Of a DNA stretch of 49,750 bases, positions 35,986 through 48,399 are shown piece after piece; within the stretch, counting starts at the first letter, position 1, and each line of letters begins with the position of its first letter. Under the pieces are notes generated by a model that worked only from the letters and a program-made list of their open reading frames with translations, was not told the origin of the DNA and did no database searches. The stretch is from Lacticaseibacillus pantheris DSM 15945 = JCM 12539 = NBRC 106106. Lineage in GTDB: Bacteria; Bacillota; Bacilli; Lactobacillales; Lactobacillaceae. The position numbers and the translations under genes were made by a program. Where the stretch lies: assembly GCF_001311175.1 (NCBI RefSeq), contig NZ_BBAI01000017.1:1-49750 (forward strand), read 5' to 3'.

Positions 35986-38109
35986 CTAGCCGTTAATCGT
36001 CGCTTGTGAGCTCGAATAGCCGCTATCTTCCTTAACGTTGTGCAGCTTGTAATACGACTCAATAATGTCGTGCGCCATCGACGTGTTCCAAGCCCCCGAA
36101 GTGAGGTCAGGTTAGGTATGACTAGGGCAACGGCAATTTGTGGGTTCTTGGCCGGAGCAAAGGCTACCAAACTAATGGTAGTAGTTTCGACCAGCGGTGA
36201 ACTCGAATCAGTAGGGTCTGAGTGGGCAAAGGTCTGTGCAGTACCAGACTTCGCGGCTACACCAGGATTCAGGTCGTTCAACGCACTAACCGTCCGGTTG
36301 CTATCAGAACCATGGACGGTCATCCACATCCCCTGCTTGACCAGGTTAACGTCCGCCTGCGTTGCCCCAATTTTGCCCAATACTTCGGGCTGCGTAGTGG
36401 ACAGTACGGATTTGCTCTTACTACTCTTACTGCTGTCAGTAATCGACTGCACCAGGTACGGACGCATCCGGTAGCCATCATTGGCGACGGTGCTGACGTA
36501 ATCTGCCAGCTGCATGGTTGTGTACGCATCGTAGTTCCCGTAGGACAAGTCAAGTGCGGACCCAACGGCCAGGGCACCATAACTGTTGTGGGTGGCACCC
36601 TCAAGGCCAGTGACCTCACCAGGCAGGTCAATCCCCGTCTTGATGCCCAGACCAAACTCGCCAAAGTGGCGGCGCATCTTGCTAAAGATGTCGTTGTCCA
36701 TCGTTAAGTAACTGTTAGCCTCGTACTTGGCGTTACCCTCACGCATCGCCAACCGCATCATGTAGATGTTACTGGAAATTTCGAGGGCGTGATCGGCGGT
36801 TAGTGAACTGTACGCGCCAATGTTGTACCACGACTTCTTCACTGGTGTGCCCTTAAGGTAAATTGGCACATCGGGTAGTGAACTGTTGCTGGTAGTGATT
36901 ACTCCGTCCTCTAAGGCCCCGAGAACCATCGCGGGCTTCACTACCGACCCCATAACAAAGGTCTGGTTAATTGTTCCCAGGGCATTTTCGGTGATGGTGT
37001 TCTTTTTAAAGTTGTGTTTGTAACCGGTCATCGCGAGCACCGCACCGGTACTAGGATTCATAACGACGGCGTACGCACCGTCAGACAAACTCGCAGCACC
37101 AGAACTAACGGCTGACTGGTAGTACTTCTTGACGATGTCGGCCACTTGCCCTTGGAACTTCGAGTCAAGCGTCAAGTTAAGGTTCTCCCCCGCCGAACCG
37201 GCATACTGCTGAACCGCGCTCGTCACACTATTATTACTATTAACGGTTACTTTGGTCTGTGACTTACTGCCCTTCAGTACGTCCTCATACTGTTTCTGCA
37301 GGTAAGACGTCCCCACGCGGTCGTTTCGGGAGTAGCCCTCAGTCAGGTATGCTGACAATGAATCTTCTGGTAACCCCTGCTTGGACGTGCTGACCGAGCC
37401 AATGATACTCAACATACTCTTGCCGTTCGGGTACGAGTTGGTCCAGTCGGTGCCCAAGTTAACGCCCGGCATGCTGGATAGGTGTTCCCCAACCTGGGCC
37501 ACTTCTGTAGAAGTTACTCCGGTTTCTTTCAGGTACACCGTTGAGAATTCACTGGCGCTGTTCATTTTGTAGTAAATTGCGGCGGCCGTCTTTTGCTTGC
37601 TGCTAAGGCTAGGCATAATTTTCTTGGCGGCCTTCAGTTCCAGTTTGTACAGTTTCGTGGCACCCAATTTCAACTGGGCTTTGGTTAACTGCTTGTTAAC
37701 ACGCTTCAGGTTCTGCTTGTTCGCCAAGTAGTAGTCCAACTCCTGACGCTTGGTCAACGAACTAGTGTCGGCGTTAATGTACGTTGCCAGGACGGTGGCA
37801 ACCTTCTCCATTTGGGCCGACGTAACCGACTCGTTCTTCGTGTAGGTAATGGCTTTGTTCGCCTTGTTGGAGACCATGACCCGCCCCTCGGAGTCGTAAA
37901 TCATCCCCCGCGGCACGGTACCCTCAACCGTGGTGCTACTGCTACTATTAACCACTTCGGAAAAGGAACTGCCGTTAATAATTTGTAGGTACGCCAATTG
38001 ACCCACTAGGAGGGCAAAGAGGACAAACACAAAGAAAAAAAAGCAGGTTCAAGCGAAACGGTATGCGTGATTTTGGTCGTTTTGGTCGTGGTGTACGTAT
38101 GTACTTCAA
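35986..38109 (-). CDS. Class B penicillin-binding protein, PBP2b-like transpeptidase (two frame breaks)
   Basis: About 707 residues after repair. It has a short basic cytoplasmic start, one membrane helix, a PBP dimerisation domain (V-P-R-G-M-I-Y-D), then the transpeptidase with S-V-V-K (nucleophile Ser), S-S-N and K-S-G. TTG 38109 is chosen because AAGGAG lies eight bases upstream; a T run of eight (38035-38042) breaks the frame just after it. A missing base at about 36101 garbles the last 38 residues as read; repair gives A-W-N-T-S-M-A-H-D-I-I and a TAG at 35986-35988. It cross-links peptidoglycan during elongation. Alone on its strand, divergent from yfhO. Confidence 0.92.
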
Positions 38110-38278
38110 CAGTGGCGCTCCTTCATATTTTCTGTAGTTTAGTGTAACAAAGAAACCGTGCAAACACCACGGGCCCAATTTCTGGTATGCTGTTGGTTAA
38201 ACGCGGTGAACTGGGTCACTGCCACACATTATGGGTGGCAAATACCCGAATGCCATCACCGCAAACGGAGAGGTTCCT

Positions 38279-40914
38279 ATGCGTTGGATTAACTCAATTA
38301 AACGGCACCCACTAACAGTTGCTTTTGCCCTACCTATCATTATCATGGGTATTTATTTCTGTGCGTGCCAGCATGTGTATCCATTTGGTAATAGTAGCTT
38401 ACTAACCGTGGATATGGGTCAACAGTACATTGATTTTTACGCATACTTTAGACAAACACTGCTGGGTCACCCCGGACAATTTTTTTTATGCCTGGAACAA
38501 AGCGCTCGGTGGGGACATGATTGGTGTCTGGGCTTACTACTTAATGAGTCCCTTCAACCTAGTGTTAGTGCTGGTGCCTAAGTCCATGCTGGATGTTGGG
38601 ATCCTCATCATGACGCTACTGAAATACGGAGCGGCGAGCCTCTCGATGGCATACTACCTCCACCGGCGCGGTCTACGGAGCTGGGTTTTACCAGCTTACG
38701 GCCTGGCATACGCCCTATCAGTGGATGATTGCCAACCAACTGAACCTGATGTGGTTTGACGGCGCCATCATGTTACCACTAGTAGCCGACGCGGTAGACC
38801 GATTGGTAGCCGGTCAGCCCCGCCGCTTTCCCCTGCTCTTGGCGGCCACGTTGCTGGTTAACTACTACATTGGCTACATGGTCATCTTATTCACTATTGG
38901 TTACTTCCTGTTTGCGCTCGTCCGCGACCGTTTGCACAAAGCGGCAGTTATCCGCGCCTGCCGCCGCTTTGCCCTAACCGGACTACTGGGCGCAGCCTTG
39001 GCCGCCTGTCTGTTGGTCCCTACCTTCTTCCAGATAACGCAAAGTAAGGGTACATATACCGCCACGACCGTTAACTGGCAGTTTGAGTACAACCCACTAC
39101 ACCTACTCAGTAAGTTGGTTGCGGGCTCATTCAACTTTGACCAGATGCCTTCCGGGTTGCCCAACATCTTTGTGGGGTCGCTGGCCACACTCGGCGCAAT
39201 CATCTATTTCACCAACCGGCGGATCAACTGGCGCGAACGCGTGGCTGCGGGAACATGGACCGTCTTTTTGTTCATCTCAATGATGTTTGAACCGTTAGAC
39301 CTAGTTTGGCACGGCCTGCAATTTCCCGTATGGTACCCCTACCGTTTTTCCTTTGTAGTCACCTTCTGGTTGATATTACTCGCCGCGCGGGGTTTCAAGT
39401 ATCTTCCCGATGGCATTAGCCTGCCACAGATGCTCCTACTGGCATTTGTGTGCGTCGGGGCTGACCTCTATGTATGGTTTAACCTCGATAGCTTTAGTTA
39501 CCTCACCAAACAACAGGTACTGCTAACTGGCCTCCTTAACCTCCTGGCCATCATTGTTCTGAGCCTCCGCGGTAATGCACACCGGGGCACCTACGTTATC
39601 ATGTTATTACTCAGCATCGTCGATATGACCAGCAACGCCGCGCTGACAATGAACCAGTTGGCGTACGTCAGCCACAGTGATTACCACACGTACACTGAGG
39701 CCCTGCGCAGCGGTGTCAATACCGTGCAAAGTCGTGACAGCGGCTGGTACCGAATTGGTAAAACGGTGGGCCGGACCAAAAACGACGCCATGGAAGTAGG
39801 GTTTAACGGTACCGACCAGTTCAACTCTATGTTTGAACCCAACGTACCCACCTTTTTCGGACAGATTGGCCAAGCTGACGGCGACGGCTTTGTGGCCTAC
39901 GCCAACGGTACCGAATTTACCGACGCGCTGTTAGATACCAAGTATTGGCTCACAAAACGTGCTGGTAGTACTGCCTTCCTCCCGACGGAAAGTACCCGCG
40001 AGGACGTTGCCAACTATACCGGCATCGGGCACACACAAAACTTGAACGTGTACCGCAACGATAACGCCCTAGGCATTGCCTTCGGGGCCAGTGCCAACAT
40101 CCTCCAGACTAAACTAGCAACGGGATCACCGCTCACTAATCAGGAACGTATTGCCACGGGCCTTACGGGGGCCAAAACTACCATGTTTACCGCACGCCCC
40201 TTTGAATCCATCACCATGACCAACAATATTAAGTCCATGGCGGGTATTGGCGGTAGCACCTACACCGTCAAGAAAGGTGGTGCCGCAACGATTACGTACA
40301 CGTTCATCGCTAACACCACCGAGCCTTACTACTTGACCGTTGACAGTTCACTGACGGATAACGCGGCCACCGTCCGCCTGAACGGCCAGCAGGTGCACCT
40401 AGCCGACTCCTTCCGCAATACGGCGGTGCTCAACGTCACACCTGCCCAGGTGAATAAAGTGAACACCATCACGATTACGCTCAACAAACAATCGCTGTTC
40501 CTGGGCAACGTTGCGTTATACCAACTGGATACAAGTGGTTTCAAACAAACGATTGACCAACTACAGAAATCGCCGCTTCACGTTACCCACCACGGTAGTA
40601 ACTCGCTACGTGGCACGGTCAACATTCGTAGCAAGAACCAAGTGCTGATGACCACCATCCCCCAGGTACCCGGGTGGCACGTGCGGGTCGACGGTCGAAC
40701 AGTCACCCCCAAGAAGGTACTCGGCCTATTTATGGCTATTCCTCTAACTAAGGGTCACCACACGATTAGCATGTACTACGTGCCTCCGTACCTCGTCTGG
40801 GGCATCATCATATCGCAAATCGCAGCGGCAATTACATGGTTCGCGTTCTTCCGGAACCGGCCACGGCACGCAGCCCTCCCACGCTTCAGCAAACGTCTAC
40901 GTCAGCGGCCCTAA
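38279..40914 (+). CDS. yfhO: YfhO-family membrane glycosyltransferase (two frame breaks)
   Basis: About 878 residues after repair, from ATG 38279 with GGAGAGG upstream. A dozen or so membrane helices occupy the first ~420 residues; P-F-G-N-S-S-L-L-T-V-D-M-G-Q-Q-Y is the conserved extracytoplasmic segment with the likely catalytic Asp. A large extracellular beta domain follows, with a last helix near the C-terminus. Breaks occur at a T run of eight (38480-38487) and near 38721. The family is GT-C-like and adds sugars to lipoteichoic or wall polymers from lipid carriers; the acceptor here is not known. Confidence 0.9.
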
Positions 40915-40929
40915 CCAAACAGATAGACA

Positions 40930-40986
40930 AAGCAACACCCCACAACTTCTACTCCGTGTTTGAGTCGAAGTTGCGGGGTGTTGCTT
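40930..40986. terminator. Bidirectional terminator between yfhO and liaR
   Basis: 20-bp stem (40930-40949 with 40967-40986), one mismatch, 17-nt loop. It separates convergent genes. Confidence 0.85.
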
Positions 40987-41012
40987 CGCATTATGCTTTA
41001 GTGACCAACAAT

Positions 41013-41668
41013 TTATTCACCGATATCGTTGGACTGTGAACTGACCTTACCGTGCTTAACGGCATACAGGGCCGCTTTGGTGCGATCATCCACCTCCAAC
41101 TTGGCCAAAATATTCGACACGTGCGTTTTCACGGTCTTAAGGGTGATGAACAGTTCATCAGCGATTTGCTGGTTACTTTTCCCCTGAGCAATTAAGTCCA
41201 GGACCTCACGTTCACGACTCGTTAAATCATCGTAGAGCGCCATATCGGCCATCGCCTGGTCCTTATTCTGCAACTTATCGTTCACTTCGGGGGCAATCGT
41301 GCTCTGTCCCCGCATCGTGTTGCGGATTGCGTCCGCAATTTCCGCCGCCGTACTGGTCTTGAGTATGTACCCGCTGCCCCTGCGGCCATCGCCGGGTAAA
41401 CTAGCTCATCATCAATAAAACTAGTCAAAATGATGACACGAGCTTGCGGCCAGGATGCCAAAATTTCTTTGGTGGCCGTCACCCCGTCCATTTTGGGCAT
41501 TTTGAGGTCCATGAGAATGACATCTGGTCGGTCGGCCAAGGCCTGATCGCGACCATCCGCACCGTTTTCCGCCTCGCCAATGACCTCGATATCCTGCTGA
41601 ATACCCAGGTAGGACGAAATCCCTAACCGCACCATTTCGTGATCATCGACAATCAATACTTTAATCAT
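41013..41668 (-). CDS. liaR: Envelope-stress response regulator LiaR (one frame break)
   Basis: 218 residues after repair. Receiver domain with D-D-H near residue 8 and phosphoacceptor Asp in V-I-L-M-D-L-K-M-P near 54; NarL/LuxR helix-turn-helix L-T-S-R-E-R-E-V-L-D-L-I-A-Q-G-K-S-N-Q-Q-I-A type motif near 150. One base is missing near 41370, between receiver and linker. It overlaps liaS by 8 bases. It turns on envelope-defence genes when LiaS senses antibiotics acting on lipid II. Confidence 0.93.
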
Positions 41669-42737
41669 TGCTGTCCTCCTTAACAGTCACTGGCACCCGC
41701 ACCTCGACGCTCGTACCTTGGCCGGGGAAACTAATTAACTTCACCGTCCCGCCCAAGCTACGGGCACGTTCCTCAATGTTGTTCAAACCGTAGCTACCGG
41801 CATTTTCAGCGGCCGACGTATCAAAGCCGACGCCATCATCAATCATACGCAGGACGACGTTACTACCGACCGTATTCAAATACACTTCCAGCTGATTGGC
41901 CTCAGCGTGTCGTAACGTGTTGCTCAGTAGCTCCTGCACAATACGGAATAAATGGTCCTCCGTCGTCGTCGCCAGGTGCACGTCGGCAATATCCCACTTG
42001 ATGTCAATATTAATCTTGGTTTGTAGTTCTTTCAACAACCCAATAATACCTTCACGTAGTGGCTTCCCAGCTAGCGAAGTCGGACGCAGGTGCAGCAGAA
42101 GCGCACGCATTTCCGATTGGGCGGCGTTAATAACACGTTCAATCGTGTCCAGTTGCTTGGTTAAACCGCTATCCGCCAATTCAGGCTGCCCATCAACCAC
42201 GGCACGCATCGTCGACAATAGCATCATCGCCGCAAAGAGTTGCTGCGAAACCGAATCATGTAACTCGCGCGCAATGCGCTGACGCTCGGCCACCACCACG
42301 GCCTCTTTGCTTTCACCCTCAACCAAGTCCGGTTTCTTGCTGTACCGGGCAATCTCGCCCTGTAACCGGACAATTTGTTCCTGTAGCGCTTGGAGCAGGC
42401 GGGCATTATCCGCACCAAATATCTTCGCGTTCACAGTCAGGGCCTGATCGGTGTCCTGATCCAAAAAGTTTCGTACTAACCGGCCGAGCTCATTCGACAT
42501 ACGGCGCTGCGTCAATCGGACCACCAGCCAAACGCTACCGGTCACAACCAGGCCCACAGAGAATGCGGCTAGCACAACAAAAACCGCTACGGGTATGCCG
42601 CCAATGGAGTAGGTTAAGAGCCGCCAAACATACGTCAGTTTGTGGCCAACCACCACCATCCAGATCAGAATGACTTCCAGCAGAAACATTAATAACGTAA
42701 TAGCGCCTAAAATGCAGGCGTAACCCTTCTTGGTCAT
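41661..42737 (-). CDS. liaS: Envelope-stress histidine kinase LiaS/VraS
   Basis: 358 residues, uninterrupted. Two N-terminal membrane helices (11-32 and about 48-75) with a very short external loop, marking an intramembrane-sensing kinase; HAMP-like linker; HisKA_3 with phosphorylated His in A-R-E-L-H-D-S-V-S-Q-Q-L-F-A; HATPase with N-T-L-R-H-A and D-D-G-V-G-F. Its activity is usually held down by LiaF, encoded directly upstream with a 4-base overlap. Confidence 0.95.
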   Translation of the reverse strand: MTKKGYACILGAITLLMFLLEVILIWMVVVGHKLTYVWRLLTYSIGGIPVAVFVVLAAFSVGLVVTGSVWLVVRLTQRRMSNELGRLVRNFLDQDTDQALTVNAKIFGADNARLLQALQEQIVRLQGEIARYSKKPDLVEGESKEAVVVAERQRIARELHDSVSQQLFAAMMLLSTMRAVVDGQPELADSGLTKQLDTIERVINAAQSEMRALLLHLRPTSLAGKPLREGIIGLLKELQTKINIDIKWDIADVHLATTTEDHLFRIVQELLSNTLRHAEANQLEVYLNTVGSNVVLRMIDDGVGFDTSAAENAGSYGLNNIEERARSLGGTVKLISFPGQGTSVEVRVPVTVKEDSND

Positions 42738-43452
42738 ACGGTCACCACCTCCAGGTCGCCAATCAGTGTGCTCGTAACGATGCGTAGACGGCGCGAAGCA
42801 TCATCATACCCAGGAGTAGCTAAGTGAATAGTTTCGTTGGCAAGGTGGAAATCTTCCCCAGCGAAACTGACTTTACCCGTTAACGCCGAGTGATTGAGCT
42901 CAATGCCCACCCCCAGCGGCACCAATACGCGGGTGCGGCCAAAGCCCTTGCGGATAACCACAACGTTGTCGCGTTGCGGCAGAATGGTATTACCTAAGTC
43001 CACGATGGTGTCACCGGCAAGAACGGTGATGTTAGTGTCCTCCCATTCGAAAACCGAGCTACCAATCGTACTATCACCGAACCAGGGCTGTCGCCGCGGA
43101 CGACCGGCGTTAGCACCAAAGCCGTGAACGGACACAAACTGTTTGTGGGTCCATGGTGTCCACTTACCGTTGCGGGCACGGCGCCGTAAGCTCAGTAGTA
43201 GCATGATTCCGCCAAAGGCAACCATCCACCAGAACGCACCATGAACGGCCACACTCACGATCACGGAAACAGCACCAAAGACCAACAGGAACGTGTGCCA
43301 GAAACCACTTTGCAACCCCCGGGCCATAGCCAATGAGACCCCACCCGCAATCAGGAAAATGAGCGTGGGCAGGTCGGCAAATAAGCTGTACCCGAGGAAC
43401 AGCGCTAATATGAATTCTACAATTGCAAAAAAAAGTATATCCGTGAAGACAT
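42734..43452 (-). CDS. liaF: LiaF, negative regulator of LiaS (one frame break)
   Basis: About 240 residues from ATG 43452, with AGGAGG upstream. After seven residues an A/T run of eight (43427-43434) breaks the frame; nine would restore it. Three to four membrane helices then precede the soluble LiaF C-terminal beta domain (I-G-S-S-V-F-E-W-E-D-T-N-I ... G-D-T-I-V-D-L-G-N-T). First gene of liaFSR. No LiaR-type operator is recognised by eye. Confidence 0.91.
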
Positions 43453-43538
43453 GCGGCTACCTCCTGCATACATCATACCGTAACCAGGCATATTTGCGTG
43501 GGTCCACAGACCGATTTTGTGCCCAAAAATTTGCCAAC

Positions 43539-43572
43539 AACAAAGGCGCACCCACACGGGTACGCCTTTGTT
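43539..43572 (-). terminator. Terminator of greA
   Basis: AACAAAGGCG / CGCCTTTGTT, with an inner ACCC/GGGT pairing; the minus strand continues GTTGTTGG. Confidence 0.75.
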
Positions 43573-43588
43573 CTAACTACGGTGCTAC

Positions 43589-44062
43589 TTATTCAACCGC
43601 AGTAATTTTAACCTGCATGTCGCCACCAGGTGTTTGTACCGCTACGGTTTCACCCAGTTTGTGTCCAATCAGGGATTCGCCAATTGGTGACTCATTACTG
43701 ATTTTGCCCGCCATCGGGTCCGCTTCAGCAGCACCCACAATCTGGTAGGTTTCCTCATCAGTCTCGCCCACTTCAACGAACGTGACTGATTTGCCCACGG
43801 ACACTTCGTCCTTCGCCACGGAGTCGCTATCGATAATTTCGGCGTAACGCAACATCTGCTCCACTTGGGCGATGCGCGTTTCCAAAGATGACTGCTCGTC
43901 CTTGGCACTTTCATACTCAGAATTTTCGGATAAATCTCCAAAACTACGTGCAATCTTAATCCGGTCAATTACCTCTGGGCGCTTAACCGTCTTGAGCTGT
44001 TCCAATTCCTTTTCCAGCTTAACCTTACCGTCAGCCGTCATCGGGTACGTCTTGTCTGCCAT
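43589..44062 (-). CDS. greA: Transcription elongation factor GreA
   Basis: 157 residues. N-terminal antiparallel coiled coil with [13 protein letters not shown] near 40-52, whose acidic tip enters the RNA polymerase secondary channel; C-terminal FKBP-like domain with S-P-I-G-x-S-L-I-G-H. It rescues backtracked polymerase. It lies 27 bp after udk, in the usual mltG-udk-greA order. Confidence 0.96.
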   Translation of the reverse strand: MADKTYPMTADGKVKLEKELEQLKTVKRPEVIDRIKIARSFGDLSENSEYESAKDEQSSLETRIAQVEQMLRYAEIIDSDSVAKDEVSVGKSVTFVEVGETDEETYQIVGAAEADPMAGKISNESPIGESLIGHKLGETVAVQTPGGDMQVKITAVE

Positions 44063-44089
44063 GCTATACAACCTCTTCCTTATTTTCGC

Positions 44090-44728
44090 TTAAATCAAGC
44101 CACGCTGATCCAGTATCGCCTGGACCTTTGTGACCAGTAAATCAATTGCTACTTTGTTTTGCCCACCCTCAGGCACAATGAGGTCCGCATACCGCTTAGT
44201 GGGTTCCACAAATTCATGGTACATTGGCTTCACCGTGCTTTGGTACTGGTTGATAATATCATCCAGCGAGCGGCCCCGTTCAACCGTATCACGTTTGATC
44301 CGTCGTAACACCCGAATATCATCATCCGTATCCACGAAGATTTTAATATCCATCAACTCGCGTAACTCTTTTTCCGCGAGAATCAGAATTCCCTCCAGAA
44401 TAATAACGTCCGTAGGCTCCACGTGAATCGTGTCACTGGTGCGGTTATGGTCAGTATAGTCGTACACCGGCTTTTCAATCGCCTGGCGGTGCAACAACCG
44501 CTCAATGTCGGCTACCAGCAGGTCGTTATCAAAGGCGAGCGGGTGATCATAGTTAATCAGTTTCCGCTGAGCAAAGGGTAAATCGCTGTGCTTGTAGTAC
44601 GAGTCCTGCGCGATTAACGTGACTGAACGGGTTGCCTCAAAATGATCAAAAATCTCGTGGGCAACACTTGTTTTACCGGAGGCCGACCCCCCGGTGATGC
44701 CAATAACAATGGGCTTCTGTTGTTCCAT
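44090..44728 (-). CDS. udk: Uridine kinase
   Basis: 212 residues. P-loop G-G-S-A-S-G-K-T at 13-20; Y-D-H-P-L-A-F-D near 60; Y-D-Y-T-x-H-x-R; R-R-I-K-R-D-x-x-E-R-G-R. It phosphorylates uridine and cytidine in pyrimidine salvage. It lies 28 bp after mltG. Confidence 0.96.
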   Translation of the reverse strand: MEQQKPIVIGITGGSASGKTSVAHEIFDHFEATRSVTLIAQDSYYKHSDLPFAQRKLINYDHPLAFDNDLLVADIERLLHRQAIEKPVYDYTDHNRTSDTIHVEPTDVIILEGILILAEKELRELMDIKIFVDTDDDIRVLRRIKRDTVERGRSLDDIINQYQSTVKPMYHEFVEPTKRYADLIVPEGGQNKVAIDLLVTKVQAILDQRGLI

Positions 44729-44756
44729 TACTTTCCATCCCCACTAAAAGTTACTA

Positions 44757-45913
44757 CTACTGGTTGTCGCTACCAATGGCCGCAATGTTGGCGTCCTGTT
44801 CTGCCAAAGTCCGGGCATACAGAATCTTACCGGTCTTGAGGTTAGCCACAAAGTAGAGGTAACCCGCGCTCCGGTCGGACGGATTCAACACCGCCTGCAC
44901 TGATTGTAGACTCGGTTGGTTGAACGGTCCAGGGCCAAAGCCCGCGTTCTTATACAAGTTGTACGGCGATTTAACCGCCGTATCCTTGTTGGTTAAGTGG
45001 GTCTTGTGCGTGTTAAGGGCGTACATCACCGTGATGTCGGACTGCAGTGGCATGTCAGCGTCAATCCGGTTAAAGAAGACACCAGCAATCTTGCGGCGAC
45101 TGGCTTCGGTCACACCCTCCCGCTCAACAATGGATGCTAGGGTCAACACGTGTTGGACAGTCAAGTCCTGCTTCTTAATGTTACTGTAGTACGGCTGCAG
45201 CACCGAGTTGGTTTTAGCAACCATCTGCGTGACCAGCTCTTTCATGGTTTCGCCAGAACTAACCGAATACGTCGCCGGGAACAAGTAGCCTTCCAGGTGG
45301 TAACGGACGTTCTTGGACTTTGCGGCGGAACCGAGCAGCTCTGGGTACTTCTTTGCCAATTGATTGAAGAAAGTATCATCCTTCATTAAGGCCATGAAGC
45401 TCTTTTTCGACAAGTTACCATTCTTCTTGGTGTACTTGTCCATCGAGCTAGCAATCGTCTCGACAGTTTCACCTTCACGAACCAGTACCTGCGTACCGTC
45501 ATTACTGCCCTTACCCATGAGGGTGGTAACCACGTGCTTCAGGTCCATGGACTTGGCCACTTGGAACGTCCCGGCCTGAAACTCGCTGTAACTGTTAATC
45601 TTGGCGTACAGCGCGAAAACCGTGGCACTCTTAATAACACCCTTGTTGGCTAAGGCTTCACCAATTTGTTTGGTGCTAGCACCGCTGTTAATTTTGACGC
45701 TCACCGCTTTACTTGAATGCGGATCCACCGCCTCCAGCGAAGTCGTGACGTACCGGTAGCCCATAAATCCGGTAACGGCAACCAAAGCCACTACAATGCC
45801 AATTACCCACCAAACAATATGGTGAACGAGGTGGTTTTGAGCGTCCCGAAACGACCGTTTATCCAACGACGTTCCGGGGATTTTTTTTCATGATCTTGTT
45901 GCGAACCAGCCAC
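44757..45913 (-). CDS. mltG: Endolytic murein transglycosylase MltG (one frame break)
   Basis: 385 residues after repair. GTG 45913 follows GGAGG by seven bases; an A/T run of eight (45881-45888) then breaks the frame, and nine would fix it. One membrane helix (about 30-52), LysM-like region, then the YceG domain with E-G-Y-L-F-P-A-T-Y and catalytic Glu in S-I-V-E-R-E-G. It cuts nascent glycan strands and thereby sets their length, working with the elongation machinery that includes the PBP above. Confidence 0.93.
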
Positions 45914-45982
45914 AATGAAACCTCCGTCAACGATAATTATCTAGGCCATTATATTAGAAACGGGCCTAAAAAGCGATAGTCA

Positions 45983-48396
45983 CTACCGAATTTTAGCGTT
46001 TACTTCGGTTTCAAGGGCGTCGACCACCGCGGCCATGGCCTTTTCAACCGTGTCCTCGGTCAGCGTGTCATCGTCCCGCCGGAAGGTCAGTGTGTATGCA
46101 AGACTCCGAGTTGCTGGTGGCAACTTGGGTCCGGCGTAAACATCGAACAGGTGCACGTCGCGCAAATACTGACCCGCATGCGCACGAATAACGTCTTCCA
46201 CCGCGGCACTAGTAGTCGTGATGTCAACAAGCAGCGCAACGTCCCGCGTCATGGATGGGAACTTTGGAGCGGGTGCGACGATCTTGTCTGCGCGACCGGC
46301 TGCCAATAGTGGCTCCAGGTTAAGTTCAAAGACGAACGTCTCGGGCAGGTTGTTATCAGCCTCGTACTGCGGGTGTAGCCGACCTAGTAAACCAACACGC
46401 TGGTCCGCCAGCATGATGTATGCTGACTGCCCGGGGTGCATGCTGCTAGGTAGTTCATCAGTTGTGTACTCGACCGGCGTATCAAGGTTGTAGTCATCCA
46501 GTAGCATGGCAACAATACCCTTAGTGGTATAGAAGTCGACTGGCTGAGCCTTTTGGTTCCACTCTTTGTTTGCAAAGTTGCCTGACAGAACGCCGGCAAC
46601 GTAATTGTGCTCATCGGGACGGTGTTGACCATTGGCACGGATAAATACACGGCCCTGTTCATACAGAGCGATGTCATTTTCCTTACGTGCGGCGTTATAA
46701 CGGACGGCATCCAGCAGCCCCGTCAGCATGTTGGCACGCAATTCCTGGTGGTCAACGGTCATGGGCCAAGCTAGCTTGGTCGTTGCGTTGTTTTCCAAAG
46801 CAAATTCGTTGGCCTGATCCTCGCCACGCAACGAGTACGTAATGGCCTGGTCCATCCCCGCCCCCTGAAGCAACGTCCGGTTACGCCGGAGCCGCCGCTG
46901 CACTGGTGTCAGCGTGCCAACCGTCATTGTGGCAGTTGGTAGCGTTGCTGGCAGGTTGTCGTAGCCGTAAATGCGGGCAACTTCCTCAATGAGGTCCGGT
47001 ACGATGAAGATATCCCAGCGTCGCGCCGGAACCGAGACCGTCATCTGGTCGCCATCGCCGGTTACACCAAAGCCGAGGCGGTCAAAAATCCCGCGAACAG
47101 TCACCGCATCTAGGTCAGTGCCCAGAACGTGGTTAATTTGGTCAGTTGTGATGTCAATCACTGTTGGCGCGCCACTCACGCTAGTAGCGGTTGCAATTCC
47201 GCTAGCAACCGTCCCACCACCGAGTTCTGCCGCCATGCGTGCAGCCGTATCAAGGGCGGTAATGATGTTCGATTCATCAATCCCCTTTTCAAAGCGGGAG
47301 CTGGCCTGACTACGCAAATCATAACGTTGGGCGGTCTTACGAATGCTGGTCCGGTTGAACACGGCGGATTCGAAAACGATGCTGGTAGTGCTATCGGTAA
47401 TCTCCGAGTTCAATCCCCCCATCACACCTGCGAGCGCAATGGGCACAGTGCCGTTACTAATCACAATATCGTCGGTCGTTAAGGTACGCTCAGTTCCGTC
47501 GAGGGTCGTGAGCCCTTCACCAGCTGCGGCCCGCCGTACGTGGACGGTACCATCACCGACTTTGTCGTAATCAAAGGCGTGCATTGGCTGGCCGAAGTAC
47601 AACATGATGTAGTTCGTAATGTCCACAATGTTGTTCAGAGGACGGATGCCAGCGTTCCACAAGCGCCGCTGCAACCACAGTGGGCTTTCCTGCACGTGCA
47701 CACCAGTTACTACCCGTAAGTTGTAACTCGGCGCATCGTCAGGGTCGTCGACGCTCACCTGCAGGAAGTCACCCACCGGCTTGCCCGTCTCAACAACGGG
47801 CTGATCATCAAAGTGTGGCTTGTTTCCGTAGGTAGCGCCAACTTCCCAGGCAACTCCCCGCATCCCCAAGGCATCCGCACGGTTAGGCGTAATGTCAAAG
47901 TCGAGGATGGCATCGTGCATGCCCAGCACCGCCATGGCGTCAGTGCCCGGCTTGATGGCTTCGTTAAACACGTAGATTCCATCAGCGTACTTCTTAGGGG
48001 AGACGCTATCGCTAAAGCCAATTTCCTGGAGCGCACAAATCATGCCATCACTAATCTCGCCACGGAGCTTGCCACGCTTAATTTTTTTTCGTTGTTAGCA
48101 ATCCGGGCGCCAGGCAACGCCACAATGACGGTCTGCCCCGCAGCAACGTTAGGTGCACCACAGACAATTTGCCGTAACTCGTCTTCGCCAGTATCCACCA
48201 TGCAAACGTGCATGTGATCGGAGTTCGGGTGCATCTTCATGCTTTCGATGTGGCCGATGACAATCTTCTTCTTACCCTCGTCGCGACGCGTTACGCTCGG
48301 CACCTCGATACCCGTGCGCGAAACCTTATCCGCTAACTCTTCAGGGCCAACGGGCACATCAACTAATTCTGTTAACCAATCGTATGAAACATCCAT
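45983..48396 (-). CDS. pheT: Phenylalanyl-tRNA synthetase beta subunit (one frame break)
   Basis: About 805 residues after repair. N-terminal EMAP-type tRNA-binding domain (residues 40-150, with N-S-D-H-M-H-V-C and C-G-A-P-N-V-A-A-G), B3/B4 editing and B5 domains, synthetase-like core, C-terminal ferredoxin-fold anticodon-binding domain (F-P-S-M-T-R-D-V). The frame breaks at an A/T run of eight (48082-48089) that should be nine. PheT is essential, so the break is almost surely not real. It starts 4 bp after pheS. Confidence 0.95.
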
Positions 48397-48399
48397 GAA

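Noticed and set aside
6141..48089. Programmed frameshifting or transcriptional slippage at A/T runs in pknB, fmt, efp, miaA, liaF, mltG and pheT
   Set aside because: Too many unrelated housekeeping genes, no shared slippery heptamer with downstream structure, and many other breaks are simple losses of G or C outside runs. Sequencing error explains all of them.
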